A stretch of 64,000 bases of DNA from Diphasiastrum complanatum (lineage: Eukaryota; Streptophyta; Lycopodiopsida; Lycopodiales; Lycopodiaceae). A program made the translations under genes and the position numbers. Below are positions 1 to 10,812 of this stretch, in pieces (position 1 is the first letter of the stretch; each line of letters begins with the position of its first letter). The DNA is taken from NCBI GenBank assembly GCA_029204225.1, contig CM055109.1, forward strand, positions 28,538,861-28,602,860. Direction: 5' to 3'. The notes beneath the pieces are model-generated. The model saw nothing but the letters and a program-made list of their open reading frames with translations, was not told the origin of the DNA and made no database searches.

Positions 1-604
1 CCGATGTGCTAAGTGCCAAGTGTAATCCTGTATGAATGGAAGTGGTCGGTACAATGATTCATGAGTCTCTGCTAACAATAGGATATCCCATCTTAGCATA
101 AAAGAACGGAAATCACCTGCCAAAGAAGATGATAGTATGCCATTACAATTCCCAAAACCGATACGTAAAGGCTTAGGGAAACTCGGGCTCCTCCTTTGCC
201 CAGGAGCCCCGAATCTCTATTGTGAAATCTTATTAACTTTTTTTGGCTTGCCTTCAATGAAAACCACCTGCTGATTCCTTGCATTTGCATCTTGAATAAT
301 TTGTTTCCTGGCTTGCCATTGCTTGTGTGTAAGATCTTCGTCCATAAAAATAAAGGTCCCTTTTAATTTGGCTCTAAGGCGTAAAGCCGCGTTGCGGTAG
401 TCCATAGAACGAAATTTGATAAACAAGACATTACAGTTAAACTTACTTCTCCAAGCTATATCAAAACCATCAGTGTTGTGTGAAAGCTTAGTTAAAAGCA
501 AATCTTTTGCCTCCTCGATGGGCTTATCCCTGTTGGGAACCTCTCTAACTCCGATATTGAGGGCTTGTTTAGCCCTTCTTTGGCGCAACAAGACCATATA
601 AGTG
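1..604 (-). pseudogene. LINE fragment (LINE-b): ORF1 C-terminal domain and start of endonuclease
   Basis: Reading the minus strand, 604-217 encodes an ORF1-like domain with the stretch RAKLKGTFIFMDEDLT, closely parallel to RAKLRGTTIYMDDDLT in the LINE at 8089-8361. This resembles the RRM-like/C-terminal domain of LINE ORF1 proteins that bind element RNA. After a stop near 217, the frame from about 180 down to 1 gives IGFGNCNGI and AETHES, parallel to IGVWNCDGI and METHES of the endonuclease start at 7867-8070. It is therefore a second, more diverged LINE of the same general type, running off the left edge. It abuts the 3' end of LINE-a at about 600-606. Stops show it is dead. Confidence 0.7.
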
Positions 605-1371
605 CGACACAACGAGAGTCCTCATATCCAATCAGTGCTCTGAGTGTAGTAGGCATGTCTTTTTATAGACAGTGATATCTCCCTCTAATCTCATAATATA
701 TGGGGCCTCTGAAGATGAAATGCTCCTCGGACTCTATCTCATGTAGGGGACATAGCAGGCATAGTCTCTCCTCTCGTGGTGTACCCTGGAATCTGCCTAT
801 CTCAATAGCCAACTGATGTGAGGAGACTTTGAACTGTCCCAAAGTGAAACGGAGACTGGGTGATAGACCAGAGGACAAATAGCGAGGTAAAACTGGAAGA
901 CCAGTGGCATCCTGCTCCAGAAAGTGAGTCCGGTAGTAGTCAGGCTTAACCCCCAAGCTGGTGTCGCCAAGTACAATCGAGATATGCTTTGTATAAAAAA
1001 CGTCTAATGTACTCGTGTGTACCCAAAGGGAGATCAATGATAGTGATACCAAAAGCTTCCATGAGGAAGTGTGATAGCCGGTATCCCTGAGTCTGAAGGT
1101 GATGAGAGGACATGAGTGCAAGCCGCGTATATCTCTGCTCTGTATCAGGAAGTGCCTGAGCTCTCCGGATGTATGTGATAAGCTGGAAGGCTGCCTCAAT
1201 CTGAATAGGGGGGGTGGCAAACTCCGCAAGGATGATCTCATGTGGAACCGAGGGCTTCGCTCGGATTATGCGAGCTAACATGGTGGTCTGTAAGTGTGAA
1301 ATGCTGGACCAGTGTGAAGATGATAGTCCTGTACACCATATCTCTGCCGCATACAAGGCTGAAGGGGTGAC
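605..1371 (-). pseudogene. LINE-a ORF2 C-terminal part with Cys/His motif
   Basis: Resumes the LINE-a ORF2 frame at the far side of the Gypsy element with SALYAAEIWCTGLSS, then LARIIRAKPSVPHEIILAEF, GVKPDYYRTHFLEQD and the zinc-knuckle-like CLLCPLHEIESEEHFIF...RGRYHCL, where Cys and His are spaced as in many LINE tails. The same region is better preserved at 20404-21307. An in-frame stop follows RGRYHCL and the frame continues as MPTTLRALIGYEDSRC until it runs into the LINE-b fragment at about 605. Confidence 0.75.
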
Positions 1372-1841
1372 TGTTATGTACCATAACGGTACGCTCTTCA
1401 GTGACGGCATCACAAGGGGCATGACGCAGGTTTGGCGTTATCGACATGTTTGGGTGCCACGCGTCACCATCCTAGGTGGTCACGTGTCGCCGACAAGACC
1501 GTGCTTGATGGGACTCACTATGCTATGCCTATATAGTGGTGGGGCTTCCCTCTTTCCATTCACTTAGTCTACCCGGGAGTTGGTGGATGGAGAGTACGTG
1601 CATTAGCTAGGATGTATCTCTAGGCCAGGAGATGTATGCTAGGGAGAGCCAAGGGCGATGGCTGGTGGTATGGGACGCCAGTTATCGCAGGAGGCTCGAC
1701 TAGGCATGATTATGTCGATTGCTCCAGTGCATGGGGGTGGGTCGGTTGTGACCCTATGGATGGGCGGATACGGTGGGTCGTCACTGGTATGGGGTGTGCG
1801 ATAACCTTCAAGGCAGTCGGAGATCTTAGGGAGTTGTAACA
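1372..1841 (+). repeat. Gypsy 5' LTR
   Basis: 470 bp, TG...CA ends, near-identical to 4675-5176. Holds a TATA-like CTATATAGTGG (TATATA at 1530-1535), a plausible start of transcription for the element. It lacks a roughly 30-bp extra repeat unit seen in the 3' LTR. Confidence 0.88.
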
Positions 1842-1843
1842 TT

Positions 1844-1855
1844 TGATATCAGAGC
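1844..1855 (+). other. Gypsy primer-binding site
   Basis: TGATATCAGAGC, two bases after the LTR end; one mismatch to the usual TGGTATCAGAGC complementary to initiator tRNA-Met. Confidence 0.75.
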
Positions 1856-2378
1856 AGCCGATTTCTTATAGTGTGCACACGTTCCCCTTTTGCTTTTGCA
1901 GTTTGGTATTCCTTATAATGGAATGTGGTTGTTTGGTTTTCTTGAACCTTTGTTCAAGTTTATTCTTGAAAGATGGAGCTTCTTTTGGGGATTAGAACTA
2001 GTTTTATAATCTGGTTGTCTCTTTTGTTTATCTTTTTTCTTTTTTTGGGACATCTATTTTTTTTTAGAATTTAAGGTTGTGTTTCTTTTAATTCTATTTA
2101 TTAAAAGAAATGTTGGAGGAAGGCAAGAGGCTTTGGAGAAGGGGTAAAGGAGTGTACGTTCACACTCCTTCACCCCATTTTCACAAGTTGCTTTTTTTGA
2201 TATCACAGTATTTTGTGTCCACTTAGCTAGCTAGTTAACTTATATCAGTTTTCTCTTTCTAAGACTCAAGTTTGTTTATTTTCTTGGGCTTTTGTGTTAT
2301 AGTTGCCAGTTTTTAACGGTTTGGACACCGTTGCTCCTCGTTTTTCCTCTAACCTTTTCCTACACTTTGCTATTGCCA

Positions 2379-2547
2379 TGGACACTCCTATGGATGTTAC
2401 CCAGGCTCCAAGTCCCGCGGGGACTGATATGGAGTAAATGGCGTGTGCGATAAATCTGTTGCAACAACAGATTTTGACATGCGCTCCTTTCGAAGGACTG
2501 CCCGAAGAGACGGAAGAAGGGAGGCCGCTCTTTCAAGGCTCCAGGTA
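2379..2547 (+). pseudogene. Gypsy gag remnant
   Basis: A short reading frame starts at the ATG at 2379 (MDTPMDVTQAPSPAGTDME), is stopped, and continues as LLQQQILTCAPFEGLPEET. The position between primer-binding site and protease argues for a gag start with almost all of capsid and zinc knuckle deleted. The product itself is too short to recognise. The leader 1856-2378 shows no gene. Confidence 0.4.
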
Positions 2548-2621
2548 ATTCTTCTATTTCTTGTATTGATGTATCTTTTTCGGATGAAATAGTATGTAGC
2601 AATTGTTGTTTTAATGCTGCA

Positions 2622-3188
2622 GTGTTTGGACCTCACGACCTCATTCGTATGAGTGGGTTCGTAGGGAACCAACTTGTGAGTATTTTATTTGACAACAATT
2701 CTACTCACAAGTTTATTAATGCTAAGTTGATGCAGAAGCTGCAGCTAACAACCGCACCAAGTGACCACAAGTATGTGGGTAGGATGGCAGCTGGAGGGGA
2801 ACAACAGGTCTGGGACCAGTTTGTCCCCCACGTGCCGTTGAAGATTCAGAACTATGTAGATAGCTTGTCTTTCCATATTATGAATCTTGATAAGGTAGAT
2901 TTAATCCTAGGTAAAGAATGGTTTTATGCTAGGAATGAGTCGTTAAAGAAAGATTATGTTTCACATAGTATATCTTTCTTGCATAATGGCTCTATGGTTT
3001 GTCTTAAGGGCGATGTGCCTGATCTACCTTTTGTAACTGCTCATGAGGCTAATCAATGTATTTTGGATTCTAAGTATCATTCGTATTTATGTTATTTGAA
3101 AGATGAATCGTACATGGATGCTTTTGTTACTCATAATTTCAATGTTGATGTATCCCTAAAGCATTGTCTTTTTCTGATGCTAATTTAG
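2622..3188 (+). pseudogene. Gypsy retropepsin-like protease domain
   Basis: The frame gives SILFDNNSTHKFINAKLM where active Gypsy proteases have D-S/T-G-S/A-T-H-x-F, and later VDLILGKEWF, matching the D-x-I-L-G-x-x-W-L flap-end motif. The catalytic triad reads D-N-N rather than D-S-G, so it is probably inactive. The domain would cleave the Gag-Pol polyprotein. It overlaps the next frame at 3164, marking a frameshift into RT. Confidence 0.75.
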
Positions 3189-4406
3189 AATCAACGCATG
3201 AGGGCAAATTCTTTAAAAGACTTAGAGAGGAATATAGTGATATATTCCCTGAGCAGTTGCCTGAGGGTCTTCCCCTCTCTCGGGGAGTAGACCATCACAT
3301 AGATCTTCTCCCCGACAGCTCTCCTGTATCGCTTTTTCCTTACAAGATGAGCCCGAAGGAAAAAGATGAGGTTGCTAGGCAACTTGAGGACTTATTACGT
3401 AAGGGCCATATTAGACCCAATAAGTCCCCTTGGGGAGCTCCTGTTTTGTTAACCGACAAGAAAGATGGTGGTATTCGTCTTTGTGGCGATTACAAAAAGC
3501 TTAATAAAATGACTATCAAAACCGTTATCCCTTACCTTGGATGGATGACTTAATGGACCGATTGAATGGTGCGAAGTATTTCACCAAATTGGACCTTAGG
3601 TCGAGGTACCATCAAATTAGAATCAACGAGGGGGGTGTTTCCAAAATTGGTTTTCGTTCTAGCTATGGTCATTACGATTTTTTAGTTTTACCCTTTGGTC
3701 TAACTAATGCCCCGACAACCTTGCAACAAATGATGAACGATATTCTTCGTCCATATCTAGGGAAGTTTCTCGTGGTATTTTTGGATGACATCTTAATTTA
3801 TAGTAGGACTCTTAAGGAGCATGAGGCGCATTTGCGTACTGTCTTGGATATTCTAAGGCAGGCAAAACTTTATTCTAAAGAGTCTAAGTGTGAGTTCTTT
3901 CAGACAAGACTCAAGTACTTGGGACATATCGTTTCCGATCGAGGTCTTGAGATCGATTACGATAAGGTCCAGAAAGTTCGTGATTGGCCTATCTTGAAAA
4001 CGATTCGGGAAGTTAAATCTTTTTTGGGCTTCACAAGGTTTTTTCATAATTCATTAAAGACTATGCCTTAATTGCCAGAAGAAAAAATAAAAAGGGTCAT
4101 AAGAAGAAAGCCGAAAGGTGTTTGAAAATCAGTCCACTTGTTACTTGGATCGATGAACTTAATCAAAGCTTTGAGGCTTTGAAGATGTTAGTGTCTACAG
4201 CCCCTATCTTACACATAGTGGACCCTAGCAGACCTTTCCTGGTGGAAACTGATGCTAGTGGCTATGCGGTGGGTGCAGTCCTTTACCAAGATGGTAGACC
4301 TGTGGCTTTCGAAAGCAAGAAGTTGGACCTAGCTCAAAGTAGGTATTCTACTTATGAGAAGGAACTTTTTGATGTCGTATCGACTAGAACTCCCTGTTGG
4401 AACTAA
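3164..4406 (+). pseudogene. Gypsy reverse transcriptase and start of RNase H
   Basis: Two overlapping frames (3164-3553 and 3541-4071) together give a Ty3/Gypsy [86 protein letters not shown] and the catalytic VVFLDDILIYS. The second-strand palm and connection follow (YLGHIVS, VRDWP, KSFLGF). From 4122 comes RNase H with LVETDASGYAVGAVLYQDG. A frameshift at about 3545 and a stop near 4070 break it. At about 4380 the frame jumps straight to the far C-terminus, so the rest of RNase H and the integrase core are deleted. Confidence 0.88.
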
Positions 4407-4655
4407 GGTTCATCCTGTATTCCATGCTAGTCGTTTAAAGGAATGACTTGGTGGAAAGGATAACCTGATTCCCACAGATGATCTAGTGTTATTGGAGGAT
4501 TTGACTGCTTTTGTACCCCATAAACCGGAAAGGATCATGGAAATCGTTTGATTTCTGAACATCTGATTTGTTGGAAAGGCAAGTCAAATGATGAGGACAC
4601 CTGGGAGAGGGATGATCTGAGACTTAGATTCCCTGGTTATCTCCCATAGAAGGAA
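4380..4655 (+). pseudogene. Gypsy integrase C-terminal/chromodomain-like tail
   Basis: Read in pieces, YRLELPVGTKVHPVFHASRLKE is followed by frames giving ISEHLICWKGK and DTWERDDLRLRFPGYLP. This is the typical end of chromovirus-like Gypsy integrases, where HPVFHVS and WKG...TWE mark the C-terminal domain and chromodomain. Several stops are present. It directly follows the truncated RNase H, showing one large internal deletion. Confidence 0.65.
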
Positions 4656-4674
4656 GTTTTTATGGGGGAGGGAA

Positions 4675-5176
4675 TGTTATGTACCATAACGGTACGCCCT
4701 TCAGTGACGTCCTCGCAAGGGGCATGATGCAGGTGGCGTTATCGACATGTTCGGTGCCATGCGTCACCATCCTAGGTGGTCAATTGTCGCCGGCAGGACC
4801 GTGCTGGATGGGACCCACTATGCTATGGCTATATAGTGGTGGGGCTTCCCTCTTTCCATTCACTCAATCTACCCGAAAGTTGGTGGATGGAGAGCACGTG
4901 CATTAGCCAGGATGTATCTCCAAGCCAGGATGTATGCATAAGCCAGGATGTATCTCCAGGCCAGGAGATGTATGCTAGGGAGAGCCAAGGGTGACGGCTG
5001 GTGGTGTGGGGTGCCAGTTATCGCAGGAGGCTCGACTAAGCAGATTATGTCAATTGCTCCAGTGCATGGGGGTGGGTCGGTTGTGACCCTATGGATGGGC
5101 GGATACGGTGTGTCGTCATTGGTATGGGGTGTGCGATAACCTTCAAGGTAGTCGAAGATCTTAGGGAGTTGTAACA
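4675..5176 (+). repeat. Gypsy 3' LTR
   Basis: 502 bp, preceded by the purine tract at 4661-4674. TATATA at 4830-4835. At 4907-4975 the unit CCAGGATGTAT is repeated with an extra copy relative to the 5' LTR, an internal slippage difference. Confidence 0.88.
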
Positions 5177-8070
5177 ATGACGATGGTGTCAAAACGTTTG
5201 CACTTACTCGGGGCATCCCGAATAGACTTACGGAAGCAAAATCTCTCCAGCTGGACTAGGGAAGAGTGGCCCTTCCCAAGTTTAGAAGTAGCATGTCTCA
5301 TACTGAAGGTAGGACCAAAGAAGAGCACACCTAGGTAAGTGTATGAAGAGACCATCTCTAGGGATTGTCCATCAAAGGTAAGCTCTTGGCTTTGCATGAA
5401 GGCCTGAGAGGTATTGAAGATCATAACTTTGGTCTTCAAGAGGTTCACCCCTAAACCCCACTGAGTACAAAAGGTGTGTAACCAGTCCAACTGTCTCTGT
5501 AATCCCTCTCTGGTATGGGAGACTACTACCACATCATCCGCATAGAGAATGATGGCAATAAGAATGTCCCCAAGCCGACAACCGTCCCCACCACATTGAG
5601 AGATGACTTGCTCTAGCTCGTCAATATATAATCGAAAGAGAAATGGTGAGAGAGAGCATCCCTGCTTAACCCTAGTACTCCGGATTTGCTCAGAAATGCC
5701 ACTACCGTGACGAAAGCAACCCAAAACACTCTCAAAGAGAGCCATGACGGCTAGAATAATATCTGTAGAGAAACCCAGGTCTCGGAGTCTCTGGATAAGT
5801 AAAGAGCGTGGGACAAAATCAAAGGCTTTCCTGAAGTCCACAAAACAACAATAAACCTTTTCCCTCCCGTGTCTCGCTTCCTCAATGAGAGCTCGAAGTG
5901 TGAATATGTGATCTGTAGTGGAATAAGGAGCACAGAACCCTGCCTGACCCAGAGCATGTAATCTCCTGGACTCTGCCTCTGAGCTAACTGCAGACTGGAG
6001 GATGGTGCCATATAACTTCGCGAGAACATGTCCAATCATGATATTGCGGTAATTACCAGATACCATGGGGTCACCGTTTTTATGGATAGGATGTATGATG
6101 TTGGTGCACCAAGAGGATGGGAAGCCCTCAACAACAACATGATTAAGGAGAGTGGATAATGTAGGGGCAAGGGTATCGGAGGCGTGAATCAGTAGCTCGG
6201 ATTCAAGGTCGTCAATGTCTCTGGTTTGATGGGTTTTCAGCTTTTTGATTGCTGCCCAAACCAAATCAGGGGTGAAAAAGGTGAAGCCTGAAGGCCGAGG
6301 AGAGATGGAGATGGGCGTATTAGTGGGTATAGTGTAAAGCTGGGTAGCATAGTCGGTCCAGATATGTAAATCGTCCAGCAGAGGGAGTGGGGCACAAGGG
6401 ATAAACTCACGCCAAAAGGCACCAGAGGAGGAGCTGGAGGTTCACAAGACGGTTTCCTTCAGAGTCATCATAAGCACGTTTTTTGTGACGGAGTGTGCGG
6501 TTGTACAATTGCCGTGAAGAGCGGAGGCGATGGCGGGCATGGAAACGAGCATGTGTGACAGAGTGGGAAGGGATCGGCATTCCGCGTCATACCACGGTGG
6601 ATGGAAAGGTCGGGATGATCGTGGATGGTGATCGTGGATGGACTGGTTTGTGGTTATGAGGTTTAGAGGGGGAAGCCAAAGTGCAGCAGTGTGGAGAGAG
6701 GTAATGAGGAAGGCGGCTTGTGACTCCAGCGGTTTGATGTGTGGAAAAGAGTGAAATAAGGAGGCGAGGGATTCCTGGTAGAGTGGTATATAGAGGGGGT
6801 GGAAGGTGTATTTGGGTGCACGGGGAAGTATGGACTGGTGTTGAGGTTGTGGTGGTGGAAGGTGGCCAATAGTGAAGGATAGGAACGAATGATCAGAGAG
6901 AGTGGTAGGGGAGATATGGAAGCTGTGAATGAGAGGGATGAATGACGGTGACCCCATGAGGTAATCAAGCGCAGTATGACCGCCACTGTGAGGGTGACAA
7001 GTATAGCTGCCAGAATTAGGCCAATGAGGTAGGCCATTATAAATGGCTAACTCATGTGCCTCACCAAACTGTAACAAATACTCACCATATGATGTAATAG
7101 GTCCCGGTCCATCTTCAGAAATCCTGGTGATCTCCAAGCTGTCACTATCAAGGGCATGAACTCGCATCGGATCTGTAACATCATGGAACTCTGTCTGTCG
7201 TGAAGCTGTCCGGGCATTAAAATCCCCAGTGAGGAAAATATGCCCCTGCTTTGCAAATCTGATGATATCCACGGAAAGGTCCAAATAAGGTGAGCCAACA
7301 CCCTCAACAAAAGAGGACTCTGGAGGAAAATAGCAGGCAACAACGAAGATGTCCCTATCCAAACCAATCGCTCATCCTGTGATACGAAGCCAAATATACC
7401 GTGCATGCTCATCACTTGATGAACTCAAACATTTGATGAAGGAACAACCTCTTCTTGTACTACTAACTTCAACAGCATTCAAGTTACAGCTATATGGTCT
7501 CAAGAACAACCTCTTCTATACTGGTAACTCGAACAATGTTTGAGTTACAACTATATGGTCTCAGGAACAACCTCTTCTATACTGGTAACTCGAATAGTGC
7601 TCGAGTTACAACTAAATCTCTCATATGGTCTCAGGAACGACTACTTCTTGTACTATTCGAATTACAGCTATATGGTCTCATATGGTCTCCAGAGCAGCCT
7701 ATTTTTGTACTAATAACTCAAACAATGTTCGAGTTACAGCTATATGGTCTCATGAATAGCTGTAACCTCTTGTTGTACTAATAACTCGAACAATGTTTGA
7801 TGTGACTCTCTGTAGAGACAAGCCACTCCTCCCTAACCACGGCCACTGGCTGATCTAGTCTTAGATCTATTTGTATACTGAATCCCATCTGTATCCCAGG
7901 AAGGTGGGTAAACCGCGCACCTGGCTCTCGTGAGTCTCCATGAAAAACAATAGGTCTCGTCCAGTGATAAAGTCAATCAGATCGCTTGCTGTAGAGGATG
8001 AGTGGATGCCATCACAATTCCATACCCCAATCTGAAGATGGTATGGATGGGGCCCTGGGATTGGGAGCAT
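5177..8070 (-). pseudogene. LINE-a ORF2, endonuclease and reverse transcriptase (first part)
   Basis: Endonuclease motifs appear in order: WNCDGI and METH (7867-8070), YIWLRI then VVACYFPPES (about 7300-7400), GDFNART (about 7200) and LSDHSFLSF (about 6890), the APE-type metal and catalytic motifs. RT follows from about 6430: IIHPIHKNGDP, NYRNIMIGHVLAKLY, FVDFRKAFDFVPR, KQGCSLSPFLFRLY and the catalytic ILYADDVVVVS near 5530. The product would nick DNA and prime reverse transcription at the nick. Stops and a frameshift between endonuclease and RT (about 6430) disable it, and a hairpin array interrupts it at 7398-7858. The fingers/palm sequence looks unlike the usual plant L1 type. The frame breaks at 5177 where the Gypsy element begins and resumes at 1371. 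Confidence 0.85.
7398..7858. repeat. Tandem array of 60-65 bp units, each with a small hairpin, inside LINE-a endonuclease
   Basis: Six or so imperfect units, each made of a GGAACAACCTCTTCT-like stretch, AACTCGAAC-nnn-GTTTGAGTT and CTATATGGTCTCA. The middle part is a near-perfect inverted repeat (9-base arms, 3-base loop). The array separates METHES...RWDSVYK of the endonuclease (7867) from YIWLRI/VVACYFPP (below 7400). Confidence 0.75.
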
Positions 8071-8088
8071 CCCGGGGGCCCCAAATTC

Positions 8089-9180
8089 CTAGCTCTGGGA
8101 ACTGCTAGGGGTGCCAACAGCAAATCGTATTTGACCATCTCGATATATGACCCGTCTACCAGTCTCTCGAGCCACCTGGAAGGCTTTACGCCTCTCCTCA
8201 ACCTGAATGTATGTAAGATCGTCGTCCATATATATGGTAGTGCCACGTAACTTGGCTCTACAGTGTAAAGCCTCTCTGTAGTTGTGTAGGGATGTGAAGT
8301 GAATGATCAGTGTAGCTGCATCTCTGGTGGTCCTCCAAGCTGTATCTAGCCCATCTGTCACAAGTCCTAGAGTGGTCTCGAGAAATCTTGTAGCTTCGGC
8401 AATGGCATCCTATGTGTCCAGTATCCCACGAACCCTGATGTTATGGGCCTTTTGCTCCCTTGACCGCTCTTCCGAAATGGTGGCTGAGATGACTGAGGAC
8501 ATGGGGGCGCTAGGCTTGGTGCCTTTCTTCAAGACTGCTGCCCATGAATCTTTATGCTGCTCAATTCTACTCTCAAGCTCCCGTATCATGGTGGTGGTTG
8601 ATTCCTATGCTGCAACCTGCTTAGTGTTGATCACTTGCTCCAATGAAGCAACTTTGGACTGCAACGAGTTCTTTTCCTGTAAGGAGACCACTACTCCTTT
8701 CAACTGTGAAAGTTCTTGCTTCAAAAGCTGGAAATCTGCTCTCATTTGGTCAGCTTCCCAAGAGGAAAAGAGTTCAATTGATTTGGAGGGAGTGTAGGGA
8801 ATGGATGCTGTAGATGGAGGAACTGTGTGTGAGTGTGAAGACGATGCGGAAGAGGAAGAGGATGAAAGAGATGGAGGGGCAGTAGTGAGAGAAGAAGAAG
8901 AAGAAGAGAAAGAAGAAGAAGAAAAGAGAGATGAGGTGGAGGGGGGTGCCACGGCAGCAGCAGGCAGTGCTGTCACGTCATCAGGCAGCGCTGCTAGCTC
9001 ATTGGACAGCAGTGCCGAGGTGGCGGCAGCAGCGAGGGGGAGGTTGAGGTGGCAGCAGCAGCGGGGGGGGGGGGGGGCGGGGAGGCTGAGGTGGCGGCAG
9101 CAGCGAGGGAGGGGAGGGGGCGGCTGAGATGGAAGCAGCGAGGGGGAAACAAAAGTGCTCAAGACTAACCAATGCTGCAT
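8089..9180 (-). pseudogene. LINE-a ORF1: coiled-coil and RNA-binding-like protein
   Basis: The frame opens at 9180 with a long Ser/Pro/Ala-rich N-terminus, produced partly by (GAA)n- and G-rich low complexity at 8870-9125. At about 8640-8760 follows a heptad-like segment (QMRADFQLLKQELSQLKG, then SLQEKNSLQSKVASLEQV) that should form a coiled coil, as in LINE ORF1 trimers. After an in-frame stop near 8609 the same frame continues, meets another stop near 8411, and then reads the RRM-like region RAKLRGTTIYMDDDLT at 8089-8361. The family role would be binding LINE RNA in ribonucleoprotein particles. ORF1 assignment is inferred from architecture and from the parallel fragment at 217-604. Confidence 0.6.
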
Positions 9181-9247
9181 GGCCCTACCTCATCGTAGCT
9201 GAAGTTGCATGTCTTATAAGAGGACACCGCCTCTAATGGCTGACTAC

Positions 9248-9430
9248 CTAGAGTAAACTCCTACTGTTGGCCCTAGAAGTGTTGAAGGTCATAACTCGAG
9301 TTTTCTTGGTGTTAACTGCCAAAAAACATTTGGCTCTAAATAAGTGGAGTCTATCCAAGCATCTCTGCAAGCCTGTGCTAGTCAAGGAGATCAGTACCAT
9401 GTTATCAGCAGAGAGTAGGATAGAGATCAA
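9248..9430 (-). pseudogene. Degenerate LINE reverse transcriptase scrap
   Basis: Encodes ILLSADNMVLISLTSTGLQR, RLHLFRAKCFLAVNTKKTRV and MTFNTSRA, aligning with ILYADDVVVVSHTREGLQR...KTKVMIFNTSQA of LINE-a. The catalytic YADD has decayed to SADN. Only about 60 codons remain. It lies just upstream of LINE-a copy 1 in the same orientation and belongs to a different, older copy. Confidence 0.65.
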
Positions 9431-9546
9431 TGTATCACATAGTTTGCATCCTTGGACATAATTTTATAGTCGTCTGCGCAAGTTTCATGTTACACCTTTT
9501 AGAATACTAATGGCATTGCTACTTATTAAAATGTCATGAACAACAT

Positions 9547-10033
9547 TGTGTCACTTGTTGTTTCGACTCAGTCTAGTTCTGACATGACCTCGGCATGACC
9601 GGTCACTCAGAGGGCCTGAGGCCAAGTTGGCAAGGGTCAGTGATCGGGAAGGGCATCGCTTCCAAGTGGGAACCGATGTATCACGAAATCTCGTGATCTG
9701 GTGAGACCGTCTGACAAGCTGTCAGAGAAGCGGTCTCGTAACCGTCGGGGCCCTAGCTGTTAGTGCTAGCCGACGAGCAGTCGGGGTGACCAGTTGGTGT
9801 CATCGGTAATGATGGGGCATGGGGGTGGTATCCCGTGAGTCACTCACTATTCACAGGTCGCATGCAGTGTGTACGCCAGGTGGCCTGATCAACCATTGGG
9901 GGGGGTACCTCGTGTATGTTGACAGGAATAGCAGGTAGTGGACTCAAGAGGGGGGGGTACCTATGGTTGGGAGGATCATTCCACACACTGGCCTTCAAGA
10001 GTTGAGCAGCTTAGAGAGTTTTGGTTGTTCACA
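9547..10033 (+). repeat. 5' LTR of a truncated LTR retrotransposon
   Basis: The right end is fixed by a primer-binding site three bases later. The left end is inferred from TGTG at 9547 mirroring CACA at 10030-10033. No second copy of this LTR was found in the window. The stretch 9431-9546 shows nothing else. Confidence 0.55.
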
Positions 10034-10035
10034 AT

Positions 10036-10047
10036 TGGTATCAGAGC
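10036..10047 (+). other. Primer-binding site
   Basis: Perfect TGGTATCAGAGC (initiator tRNA-Met type), directly after the LTR ending at 10033. The leader 10048-10812 has no recognisable gene. Confidence 0.8.
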
Positions 10048-10812
10048 CTTTTCTAGCTCGTTCTAGAGAGAGAACAGCCCGTTCTAGAGAGAGAAATTGA
10101 GAAGAAGTCTGGTTTTTTTCAACATAACTTGGTCTATAGTGCTCAGATGTGAGGGAGATCTGTCTCAGATCATTTCTAGTGGGCAGTCGCTGTAGATCAG
10201 CAGGGATTCACGCTACAAATCTCAGATTTCAAAAAGTTTCGAAGTTTTTGGAGGGCTAGCACATTTTTTCTGAAGGTTTTTCACTCATAACTCTCCGGAA
10301 CCTTCTCAGATCTTGATCAGATTTTGGGAGCATGTTTCTAGCATCCATAGCGATCCTATAGAGCCATCATACGCCAGTTTTAAGGCAGATTTGCCTCTGT
10401 TTCACCAAAAAGTCGGTTTTGAAGCAAAAAACAGGTCAGAATTTTGGATTGGGCATAACTTCTCCGATTTTCCTCCGGTTTCTGCCATTAAGGGTGCAGA
10501 TTGGGCCTAGTAGGAGGGCGACCTACTGCCAATTGACGGTTTGTGAAAAGCTTTTGCCGTTTGGAAAAAATTCGACGTCAAACAACCTGCTTTTTTCCTG
10601 ATTTTTCGACTTTTAAAGCCAATTTGGTGCCCAAAAAAGTTTTCTACCGACTTTTGTACCAGCGTAGGACGCAAGGGAAGTGCTACTTGTCCTTGGCTTT
10701 GTGTTTGTTCCCAGAGTTTTGTTACCTTCCAGTTGCTTTTCCTCTTTCAGTTCTAAATTGTGAATAAGTTGAAAATTTCCACATTTCACATTTCCTGAGT
10801 AATTCCTATACC

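Larger units (their letters stand above)
1372..5176 (+). mobile_element. Ty3/Gypsy LTR retrotransposon with both LTRs, internally deleted
   Basis: LTRs at 1372-1841 and 4675-5176 both begin TGTTATGTACC and end GTTGTAACA. A primer-binding site follows the 5' LTR and a purine tract (TATGGGGGAGGGAA, 4661-4674) precedes the 3' LTR. The flanks are gtgac (1367-1371) and atgac (5177-5181), a 5-bp TSD with one mismatch. It lies inside LINE-a and is therefore younger than it. Inside are remnants of gag, protease, RT, RNase H and a chromodomain-like tail. Most of gag and the whole integrase core are gone, so it could only have moved in trans. Confidence 0.88.
605..9180 (-). mobile_element. LINE-a copy 1, two-ORF non-LTR retrotransposon, split by a Gypsy insertion
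   Basis: On the minus strand from 9180 to 605 run, in order, an ORF1 with Ser/Pro-rich N-terminus, coiled coil and RRM-like domain; an APE-type endonuclease; a reverse transcriptase; and a Cys/His C-terminal tail. A Ty3/Gypsy element occupies 1372-5176 and a hairpin array occupies 7398-7858. Without these the LINE is about 4.3 kb. The 3' UTR and tail are missing because the end at about 605 abuts another LINE fragment. Other copies of the same element lie at 19194-21307. Confidence 0.8.

Noticed and set aside
2622-4406. Endogenous plant pararetrovirus (caulimovirid) polymerase
   Set aside because: Flanked by clear LTRs, primer-binding site, purine tract and TSD, with Gypsy motif order; no movement-protein-like sequence seen.
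7494-7781. Repeat-containing peptide frame
   Set aside because: Caused by the hairpin tandem repeat having a length near a multiple of three; no start context or homologue.
8605-9180. Poly-Ser/Pro frame as an independent host gene
   Set aside because: It leads in frame into the coiled coil and RRM-like part of LINE ORF1, and the Ser/Pro runs come from GAA/G-rich microsatellite DNA.
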